From the NCBI RefSeq assembly GCF_000308495.1, contig NZ_BAFU01000239.1, positions 1 through 42,988 on the forward strand: a DNA stretch of 42,988 bases. Reading direction: 5' to 3'. This stretch comes from Nocardia brevicatena NBRC 12119. GTDB lineage: Bacteria; Actinomycetota; Actinomycetes; Mycobacteriales; Mycobacteriaceae. Every line of letters begins with the position of its first letter. Position 1 is the stretch's first letter. The position numbers and the translations under genes were made by a program. This document shows positions 37,242 through 42,988 of the stretch, one piece after another. The notes under the pieces are model-generated. The model was given only the letters and a program-made list of their open reading frames with translations. It did no database searches and was not told the DNA's origin.

Positions 37242-37925
37242 TCAGCGGCCGATCGTGGGGCGTTGGGGCCGCGCTATCCGTACCCGCTGATCGCTGGGCG
37301 CGTTCTCGATATCGTCGAGTTGCGCAATGATCGTGCTGCGCAGGTCGTCGTAGTCTTCGAACCGGTAGTCGTTGAACAACGTATAGCCTGTCCACATCAG
37401 GTTGGCGCACACGCGGGCAGGCACGCGGCCGGTCAGAGCGCCCATGCCGACCAGCGCCACCGATTCGATACTGCCCGGTGCCTCGTTGTTCTGTTGGTGA
37501 ATCGCCTGGAACCCGGCGGCACACGCCAAGGCCACATTCAAGGTCTCGCTGACGTTCTGTGCGGAAGTTTCCATTGTCGGTGTAGAGATCAGGAACTTCG
37601 GGTTGGTCGCCCCGGACGGGACGCACACCGCGCTTCCGACCGGAAGCCTTCCCGCGAACCGATCGCGGATCGCCCGCTGCACTCGCAGTTGGATTCCCGC
37701 CCCGAGGTGCCGTTTGATGGCCGCGTCGGCCCCTCCGTCCATCCGGCCCCGGGAGTTGGTCGGGGTGACCCAGGCATCGACATACTCGTCCAGGATTGAG
37801 CCTCTATGGATCTCGATCTCGGGGTTGTCGGCGAACGCCGCCTGCCACGCCTCCACGACGTGTGGGTTGATGTCGCTCAACACCACCCTCAACGGTGCCT
37901 GTACACGGTTCATGCTCATGATCAT
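37242..37925 (-). CDS. macro-domain (ADP-ribose-binding) protein, candidate eraser/antitoxin
   Basis: A 227-aa macro-domain protein. LRVVLSDINPHVVEAWQAAF precedes the core EIHRGSILDEYVDAWVTPTN SRGRMDGGADAAI-type loop (strand, then NSRGRMDGG binding the ADP-ribose phosphates). The second loop is VALVGMGALTGRVPARVCAN, the place of the GxGxG(V/I) diphosphate loop. Macro domains bind or hydrolyse ADP-ribose attached to proteins or nucleic acid. It is divergently transcribed from a gene encoding an ADP-ribosyltransferase, with under 100 bp between them, so it probably reverses or neutralises that activity. Starts at 37925, 37919 and 37913 are close together; TGGAATGGA is the nearest purine-rich site. 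Confidence 0.85.
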   Translation of the reverse strand: MIMSMNRVQAPLRVVLSDINPHVVEAWQAAFADNPEIEIHRGSILDEYVDAWVTPTNSRGRMDGGADAAIKRHLGAGIQLRVQRAIRDRFAGRLPVGSAVCVPSGATNPKFLISTPTMETSAQNVSETLNVALACAAGFQAIHQQNNEAPGSIESVALVGMGALTGRVPARVCANLMWTGYTLFNDYRFEDYDDLRSTIIAQLDDIENAPSDQRVRIARPQRPTIGR

Positions 37926-38021
37926 CCATTCCAATCGAGATACGGCTTTCACCGTTCACGACGCTATCGCGCCCCACCGACATGGCCACTTCCCGAGGGG
38001 ATCGGATGACATATAGTGCCG

Positions 38022-39614
38022 ATGGTGAGCACGACCGACCCGCTGGCCCTTGCCGAGTTGTTCAAAGGCGGTGGTGAACCGTGGCTTCCACTGCTGAAGC
38101 CGGTCATCGAGGCCCAACCCGACGTGCACATGTTCATGGGCCCGGACCGTGGCCCGCACGTCGTCCCGGTCCGGGAACTGACCTTCCAGGCGCTCAAGCC
38201 CAATCCACCGCACAAGTGGAAGGTCGTCGTCTTCGGCCAGAACCCGTACCCGCGGCCGGAGAGCGCCACCGGCATCGCCATGTTCGACAACACGTTCCAC
38301 GACTGGAAAGACAGCAAGTTCGGGCGGGTCGTCAGCATCCGTTGCATTATCAAGGCAGCGGCGATGTGGAAGTACGGCATACCCAAGAAGACCCCGATCG
38401 CCGATATTCGCGCACTGTTGCACGAGCAGGCCGCCGTCCAGCCACCGGAATGGTTCCAGGCGATGCTCACCCAGGGTGTGCTGCTGCTGAACGCGGCGCT
38501 CACCGCCAGTAGCGACGGGGCGATGGGAACCGACCGGCACACTGGGTTCTGGCGTCCCATTGCCGAACGGATCGTCGAAGAGATACTCCGGGCCAAGCAG
38601 AATGCCGATGAGTCCGACCGTGGTGTCGTCTTCGCGTGGTGGGGTACCCACGCGCGCAGTCTGAAAAAGGTTGTCCTGCAACTCCAGAAGAAGTACCCCC
38701 AAGTCGAGGTCCGGCATGTAGACCATGCCAATCCCGCAGCGCAGGGCGACATCTTTTGCGACGGCGACCATTTCGGAACGGTGAACGCGGCCCTCGCGGC
38801 ACTGGGTGCCGAGGAGATCGATTGGTTGCCGAGCACCGGGTGGAACAAGCTTGCGGCGGAAGCCGGCGGGACGGATCACCACATCGCCGAACGCATGGGC
38901 GCGTTCATCGCGTCCACCATGGAGTTGCACCAGCTGTACCTCGAGCGGCTCGCGAGCGTCAAGGACGAGGGGCTCGTCCTCCCCGCGATCACCGGTGTGT
39001 TCGACACCCCGCTCATGGACTTCCACGACGCCATCGCCCCGGTCACCAAGCGGTTGTCCGGTCTCGACCGGTACGCCGCACTGTCGCACGAGTTCGGCAA
39101 GAGGCGAGCGGACCGGACGACCGGAGGTCTGTCCGCCGACGCGATTGCCGCGCTCTACCTCTACACCTGCGAGTCCGCGTTCTACCGGGAGATCAACGCC
39201 GTCCTGCGCGCCCCGGACCGGTCGAAGCTCGCCCCCTACCTTCCGTACCTACGGCTGCTGTTCTCGGCGGTGTCACGGCTTCCCGTCCGCAGCGAGCCGT
39301 TGTGGCGGGGGGTGTCGCTGGACCTGCGTGCGCAGTACCCGTTGGGTCGGACCGTAACCTGGTGGGGGGTGTCCTCCTGCACGTCCGAGCCCAGCGTGGC
39401 ACGGGCATTCCTCGGCGGTCGCGGTAAGCGAACGCTCTTCGAGGTATTCCCCACCCGGGCCGTGAGCATCCGGAATTTCTCCGCGTTCACCGACGAAGAG
39501 GAATTCATCCTCTTGCCGGGCACGCAGCTCGAGGTGACGGACGTCAAGGCCGAGCGTGGCGGGTTGTACATCGTGAAGTTGACCGAATCGGACCGGCAAC
39601 CCCTCGTGTCCTGA
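38022..39614 (+). CDS. UDG-like domain fused to an R-S-E ADP-ribosyltransferase
   Basis: A 530-aa fusion. Residues about 15-275 are a family-1 uracil-DNA-glycosylase fold: KVVVFGQNPYPRPESATGIA at 66-85, MLTQGVLLLNAALTAS in the middle, VFAWWGTHA, then DHANPAAQGDIFCDGDHF (His235) and EEIDWLP. Motif 1 is GQNPYP; Asn74 replaces the catalytic Asp of GQDPYH, so base excision may be weak or lost while DNA/uracil binding stays. A helical segment follows. Residues about 400-525 are an ADP-ribosyltransferase: Arg429 in SEPLWRGVSLD, Ser452 in WWGVSSCTSEPSVARAFL, and EEEFILLPGT with the ExE pair Glu492/Glu494, typical of Arg-specific enzymes. ATG 38022 or GTG 38016 may start it. A macro-domain gene is divergent. 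Confidence 0.85.
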   Translation: MVSTTDPLALAELFKGGGEPWLPLLKPVIEAQPDVHMFMGPDRGPHVVPVRELTFQALKPNPPHKWKVVVFGQNPYPRPESATGIAMFDNTFHDWKDSKFGRVVSIRCIIKAAAMWKYGIPKKTPIADIRALLHEQAAVQPPEWFQAMLTQGVLLLNAALTASSDGAMGTDRHTGFWRPIAERIVEEILRAKQNADESDRGVVFAWWGTHARSLKKVVLQLQKKYPQVEVRHVDHANPAAQGDIFCDGDHFGTVNAALAALGAEEIDWLPSTGWNKLAAEAGGTDHHIAERMGAFIASTMELHQLYLERLASVKDEGLVLPAITGVFDTPLMDFHDAIAPVTKRLSGLDRYAALSHEFGKRRADRTTGGLSADAIAALYLYTCESAFYREINAVLRAPDRSKLAPYLPYLRLLFSAVSRLPVRSEPLWRGVSLDLRAQYPLGRTVTWWGVSSCTSEPSVARAFLGGRGKRTLFEVFPTRAVSIRNFSAFTDEEEFILLPGTQLEVTDVKAERGGLYIVKLTESDRQPLVS

Positions 39615-39661
39615 GCATTGGGCTGTATCGAGCAGGTGGATGCGCATATCAGCTCGAAAGG

Positions 39662-39870
39662 GTGCACAACAGTGTGTTCGCTCTCGCCGCTACCCGAGCC
39701 GCTCTTCGTGGCGCTGACATCCGTATCCCTGAGTGTGGGCCCATCCGGCTCGAGATCGTCTGCAGGACGGCCGGGTCGCGCTGATCGTCGGTGGGCCCGG
39801 CGACCGCGTCACCGTCCTGCATGCGGGCGGGACAGTGGCCGAAAAGCGAACCACCTCCACAACTCGATGA
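39662..39870 (+). pseudogene. short frameshifted remnant, family unknown
   Basis: GTG 39662 opens VHNSVFALAATRAALRGADI RIPECGPIRLEI-like sequence in one frame; after about 39757 a second frame reads LQDGRVALIVGGPGDRVTVL and HAGGTVAEKR to a stop at 39868-39870. The two parts look like one small beta-rich protein separated by a one-base shift. No family is recognised. It follows the UDG-ART gene by about 50 bp on the same strand and could have been cotranscribed with it. Confidence 0.35.
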
Positions 39871-39984
39871 CCGCCGCAACCGCCCCCGGCAGTGACGAGG
39901 ACCGGGAGGCGTCGAGGTATCCGGCCTATATCTGCTCGGCCGCCAATCGCGTAATGCGTTGATGGTTCCGCGGCGCGGCCGGTT

Positions 39985-40395
39985 TCAGCTGAACCTGATC
40001 ACCGAGAGCAGGCCCACGCTCAACGAGTACATCGCGAACAGAATGAGCGTGCGCGTCTCGAAGTACTTTTCCAGGAACCGCACCGCCAGCCACGACGACA
40101 ACCCGGACACGAATGCGCCGACCAGTATCGGCCCCCGCATTCCGGCGGTCTCCGGTCCGATGAGTTCGGGTGCTTCCACCAGTCCGGCGCCCAGGATCGC
40201 CGGAGTGGCGAGCAGGAAGGCGAATTTGGCCGCGTGCCCGTGTTCCAGACCGCGCCAGAGCCCGCCCACCATGGTGAGACCGGCACGGCTGAATCCGGTG
40301 AGCAGGGCGCCGAGTTGCACGAAGCCGATTCCGATCGCGTCGACCGCGCTGAGGGCGGCCAACGGGGGTTCCGGTAGTAATCGCCGAAAATCCAA
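39985..40395 (-). pseudogene. uppP: undecaprenyl-diphosphatase C-terminal half
   Basis: The reverse frame reads GIGFVQLGALLTGFSRAGLT (the second catalytic P-GFSRSG-type motif), MVGGLWRGLEHGHAAKFAFL, LATPAILGAG and RFLEKYFETRTLILFAMYSL to a normal C-terminus. These are the last four or five helices of UppP/BacA (about 275 aa), which recycles the lipid carrier of cell-wall synthesis. The N-terminal half with the first catalytic motif (EExxxP) is missing. Homology stops near 40385, close to the repeat region of the recombinase, so integration or excision there may have cut the gene. Confidence 0.75.
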
Positions 40396-40566
40396 CGAAG
40401 TTCGTGTGGTCGCTGGTCAGTGGCTATAGAACCGGGACGGCGTCGGCCGAGTGATGTGCAGGCCGGACGTAACCTGTTGGCTGACAGTGTTTTCGGGTGG
40501 GGTTGGCTATGCCCGCGGGGCAGGACCGCTGATGATGACGAGGTCGCCGAACCCCGGAATCCATCC

Positions 40567-40664
40567 CAGTGGATAACTGACATTATCCGCTGAGTTGTGC
40601 GAGGATCTCAGTGGATAATGAAGTTCCGGCGGGATCGGAAGCCGGGGCGGAACTCAGTGGATAA
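40567..40664. repeat. three direct copies plus one inverted copy of CTCAGTGGATAA
   Basis: CAGTGGATAA occurs at 40567-40576, 40609-40618 and 40655-40664; the last two extend to CTCAGTGGATAA. An inverted near-copy, TTATCCGCTGAG, is at 40583-40594. Direct copies are 42 and 46 bp apart, about four helical turns, and end 16 bp before the 60-aa ORF and recombinase operon. They look like arm-type binding sites or operators for the recombinase or the small protein. Confidence 0.75.
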
Positions 40665-40679
40665 GAAGGACGTGGTGTG

Positions 40680-40862
40680 ATGAACGACCGGCCCGCCGAT
40701 TTCACCCCGTGTGTGCACTTGCCGTCGGGCTACCTTCCGGCCGGCCGCAAGGTCCGGGCCGTACGCTCCTACGGGCGCGCCACCACGCCCCGGGCGAGCG
40801 AGGACCGGGCGCCGGCCGCGTTGTTGACCGACGGCGGCGCGGACCGGGACGGCCGGGCATGA
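40680..40862 (+). CDS. 60-aa protein upstream of and overlapping the recombinase gene
   Basis: AGAAGGA lies about 10 nt before ATG 40680. The product begins MNDRPADFTPCVHLPSGYLP and AGRKVRAVRSYGRATTPRAS and ends ADRDGRA. It is basic in the middle (RKVRAVRSYGR) and acidic at the end. Its stop overlaps the recombinase start as ATGA, so the two are translated together. Size, charge and position are those of an excisionase or directionality factor, but no winged-helix or other DNA-binding motif is evident, so the role is open. Confidence 0.55.
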   Translation: MNDRPADFTPCVHLPSGYLPAGRKVRAVRSYGRATTPRASEDRAPAALLTDGGADRDGRA

Positions 40863-41767
40863 GCGCGACGGTCACCCCGCTGCACGCCAGGACCGAGGAG
40901 GTCGGCGCGGCCGCCGAGCGGGCTCTGACCCAGGTGCACCGCTACCTGGACCGCTGCAAACTCGCCCGCAGCAGCGTCACCGCCTACCGGCGCCAGACCC
41001 GCGCCTATGTCGCGTGGCTGACCGAGCACGCCGCCGAGCATCCGGACGCTTTCACCGATGTGGTCGGCGCGGAGGCTGCGGTCACCGCCTGGCGCCGCCA
41101 TCTGCTGCGGAACCGCAAATCCAGCCCCTCCACCGTCAACCAGGCACTGGCCGCGGTCACCGCGCTCTACGAACACGGCCCGCAGCTGCGGATCTCGGTG
41201 AAACGCGCCCGGGTGCCCCGCCCCGGGGACCCCGAGGCACTCACCACCGCCGAGCAGGGCCGGGTTGAACGGGCCTCGCTGCGCCGCAGCGCCCGCGACG
41301 CCGCGATCATCGCCGTCCTGCTCTACACCGGTGCCCGGGTCGAGGAATGCGCCCGCCTGGATCTCGACGATGTCGCGCTCACCGCGCGCACCGGCCGGAT
41401 CCGGCTGCACGGCAAGGGCGACGAGGTCCGCGAGATCCCGCTGCCCGTCACCGCCCGCGAGCGGCTCGCCGAGTGGATCCTCACGCGGGGAAACTCCCCT
41501 GGGCCGTTGTGGACCGGCCAGCGCGGACGGTTGACCATCTCCGGGATCACCCAGGTCGTTCTCGCGGTCGGCGACGAGGCCGGCCTGCCCGGCCTGCGTC
41601 CGCACACCCTGCGCCACACCTACGCCACCCGGCTGCGCCAGGGCGGCGCCGACGTCGCCCAGGTCCAAGCCCTGCTCGGACACGCCTCGCTCGACACCTC
41701 CGCCCGCTATTTCCGTGCCGGCGCCGCTGAACAGGCCGCGATCGTGGAAACCGTGTTCGAGCAGTAG
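40859..41767 (+). CDS. tyrosine recombinase (XerC/D-like)
   Basis: A 302-aa recombinase. An N-terminal SAM-like core-binding domain (about 20-115) has AAERALTQVHRYLDRCKLAR and STVNQALAAVTALYEH. In the catalytic domain, Arg is in LYTGARVEECARLDLDDV, Lys in HGKGDEVREIPL, HxxR in HTLRHTYATRLRQGG, the second His in LLGHASLDTSARYF and the nucleophile Tyr is the Y of SARYFRA. All six residues are present, so it should be active. It lacks an AP2-like arm-binding domain, so it resembles transposon- or plasmid-type XerD recombinases. The 60-aa ORF overlaps its start and a three-copy repeat lies upstream. Confidence 0.92.
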   Translation: MSATVTPLHARTEEVGAAAERALTQVHRYLDRCKLARSSVTAYRRQTRAYVAWLTEHAAEHPDAFTDVVGAEAAVTAWRRHLLRNRKSSPSTVNQALAAVTALYEHGPQLRISVKRARVPRPGDPEALTTAEQGRVERASLRRSARDAAIIAVLLYTGARVEECARLDLDDVALTARTGRIRLHGKGDEVREIPLPVTARERLAEWILTRGNSPGPLWTGQRGRLTISGITQVVLAVGDEAGLPGLRPHTLRHTYATRLRQGGADVAQVQALLGHASLDTSARYFRAGAAEQAAIVETVFEQ

Positions 41768-42208
41768 CGTCCGGACCTCATCGATGCCCGGCGGACAGGG
41801 CGCGGTAGTGGTCGATGCGGTCCTCGGCTTCGGCGAACCCTCTCGGCGGCCGCCAGCTCGCAATAGTGCAGCGCTGCACGGTAGTGACCGAAGATCGGCG
41901 ATGCGGCTGTGCCATGCGCGGCTCTCGTCAATCCCCCTCGCCACGCGACAGACGGCGCCCGCCACCACCGCTACCAGGCAGCTGCGCTTCCTGTGCCAGA
42001 TGGCACGGTACTTGCCGGCACCTGGTTCTGATCGCGAATACGGGCAGCAGGTGCTCGTGAAACTCGACATCACCTCGTGATTTTGTGATCGTCGATTCCG
42101 ACACCGCCGGCGGCGGTAGGACCTAGCTCATTGATATCACTTTTTCCTGACCGCGGGCGAGAAACATCCCGCCTCGCCGAGGCCTGTATCCGTGAACAAC
42201 CGACGCCA
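41768..42208. other. stretch after the recombinase, possible gene debris
   Basis: On the minus strand two frames near 41780-41900 read HYRAALHYCELAAAE and GFAEAEDRIDHYRALSAGHR, which together resemble one short helical protein with a frameshift. No start is identifiable. The rest shows no supported gene. Local GC falls towards 42080-42250. Confidence 0.3.
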
Positions 42209-42266
42209 GAATTCGCGAACAACGACACCGAATTTGCGAACAATCAGCACCGGAATTCGCGAACAA
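42209..42266. repeat. three tandem copies of GAATTCGCGAACAA
   Basis: Copies at 42209-42222, 42230-42243 (one T for C) and 42253-42266, starting 21 and 23 bp apart, so all face the same side of the helix. A half copy, GTGAACAAC, precedes at 42192. Each copy contains the palindromic core TTCGCGAA. Such spaced repeats are typical of transposase-binding ends (Tn7/Tn5053-like) or multi-site operators. No transposase gene is in the visible flank. Confidence 0.7.
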
Positions 42267-42515
42267 AGCCCAGGTATCCCAGCTGTACGGCGCCGCCTAC
42301 CGAAGCCGGGCGCAAGGTCATGCCCGGTTTTCAGCTTCCTCGAAGCTACCGGCCGGACCCGAAAACGGACAGAGAACAGACAAAAACAGACCCGGGATTC
42401 ATTGCCAAAGTGCCGTCAGTGGAGGACTACTGGGTATAGGCGGCGCAGCAAACGACCGAACCTGTTCTGCTGTGAGAGAACCCTTTTCACGTTCATTGAT
42501 CAGAAAGCAAATAAA

Positions 42516-42988
42516 ATGGCACCTGTCATCACCTCGCTGACACCCTCTTTCGGCCCGCCAGCGGGTTTCAACTCTGTAGTGATCACCGGCTCCGGATACG
42601 CCAATGTCGGTCCCTTGACCGTCCGGTTCGGGGCGAACGCAACGACATTCACCATCGACTCCGATACCCAGATCACGGCCATCGTCCCGCCCGGCACCGG
42701 CACGGTCAACGTCACCGTACAAGCGCTGCTGGACGGCACGAGCAACCCGATGCCCTACACCTATGGTCCGGCTCCGGTTCCTACCTTGACCAGCATCACT
42801 CCGACTTCGGGGTCGGCGGCCGGCGGGACGTCGGTCGTGCTCACCGGAACCAACTTCACCGGAGCCACCGCCGTGAGTTTCGGTGGGACACCGGCAACCT
42901 CGTTCACGGTCAACTCCTCGACACAGATCACCGCAGTCACCCCTGCCCATGCGGCCGGGCCGGTGTCGGTCACCGTCACCACCCCATT
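42516..42988 (+). CDS. IPT/TIG-repeat protein, 3' end cut by window edge
   Basis: From ATG 42516 the frame stays open to the window end (157 codons seen). It holds two immunoglobulin-like IPT/TIG units: the first from MAPVITSLTPSFGPPAGFNS to NVTVQALLDGTSNPMPYTYG, the second from PTLTSITPTSGSAAGGTSVV to FGGTPATSFTVNSSTQITAV. Both have the TPxxG..GG.T.V.ITG.NF pattern and the DTQITA/STQITA strand. No signal peptide or lipobox is present at the start, unusual for this family, so it may be exported by another route or the start may be wrong. The ribosome binding site is weak. Codons include more AT than the neighbours upstream. Confidence 0.85.
   Translation, partial: MAPVITSLTPSFGPPAGFNSVVITGSGYANVGPLTVRFGANATTFTIDSDTQITAIVPPGTGTVNVTVQALLDGTSNPMPYTYGPAPVPTLTSITPTSGSAAGGTSVVLTGTNFTGATAVSFGGTPATSFTVNSSTQITAVTPAHAAGPVSVTVTTP

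Noticed and set aside
42131-42439. 102-aa ORF crossing the GAATTCGCGAACAA repeats
   Set aside because: The repeats give EFANN-type peptides only because they are in frame; composition is disordered and no ribosome binding site is seen. The last residues (AKVPSVEDYWV) look protein-like, so a small doubt remains.

Overview
The window is high-GC actinomycete DNA with GTG/ATG starts, many ATGA/GTGA gene overlaps and purine-rich ribosome binding sites. The gene content points to a Nocardia-like member of the Mycobacteriales: methionine salvage genes, an NRPS ending in a reductase, a DUF305/SHOCT/two-component copper cluster, IPT/TIG proteins and IS1380/IS3 remnants. The genus is inferred from gene flavour, not from a marker gene.

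Layout. 1-1110: the 5' end of an IS1380-type transposase gene, then scraps of an amidohydrolase and a DUF1330 gene. 1133-4082: a methionine-salvage operon (mtnA-mtnB fusion, mtnD, mtnC) closed by a hairpin. 4100-8300: a small zinc-ribbon protein, two joined IS3 scraps, a Tat-exported class V aminotransferase and a frameshifted methyltransferase. 8400-17040: a copper-homeostasis region with CsoR-type palindromes, two copZ genes (one broken), a collapsed copA-like locus, an MFS exporter, a DUF305 lipoprotein, a SHOCT protein, a response regulator/kinase pair and a His-rich protein. No csoR gene is seen. 17179-18194: an EgtC-like amidotransferase with a coupled small ORF. 18289-24456: one 2055-residue NRPS with order A-T-C-A-T-R, the layout of the pyrazinone synthetase AusA.

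24800-28830: resolvase debris, an APH(3'')-like kinase, a two-gene ABC exporter, a DUF899 scrap, and a tRNA 3' end followed by a terminator, which looks like an integration scar. 29027-34640: a large PLP basic amino-acid decarboxylase behind a perfect palindrome, a PadR regulator with its divergent partner, a fragment of a rifampin-phosphotransferase-type swivel domain, and a cyclase-family enzyme. 35183-39614: a protein with two P-loop kinase domains, a broken DHFR-family gene, and the most striking locus: a uracil-DNA-glycosylase-like domain fused to an Arg-type ADP-ribosyltransferase, divergent from a macro-domain gene. 39985-42988: a truncated uppP, a three-copy repeat in front of a 60-aa ORF and a tyrosine recombinase, a second three-copy repeat, and the start of an IPT/TIG protein.

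More than a dozen genes are truncated or frameshifted. This suggests an accessory or plastic region under decay. Several frameshifts sit in short G/C runs and could be assembly errors.

The candidate new system is the UDG-ART/macro pair at 37242-39614. Its parts resemble an ADP-ribosylating toxin or effector with its ADP-ribose eraser, by analogy with DarT/DarG. The glycosylase-like domain would supply DNA or uracil recognition.
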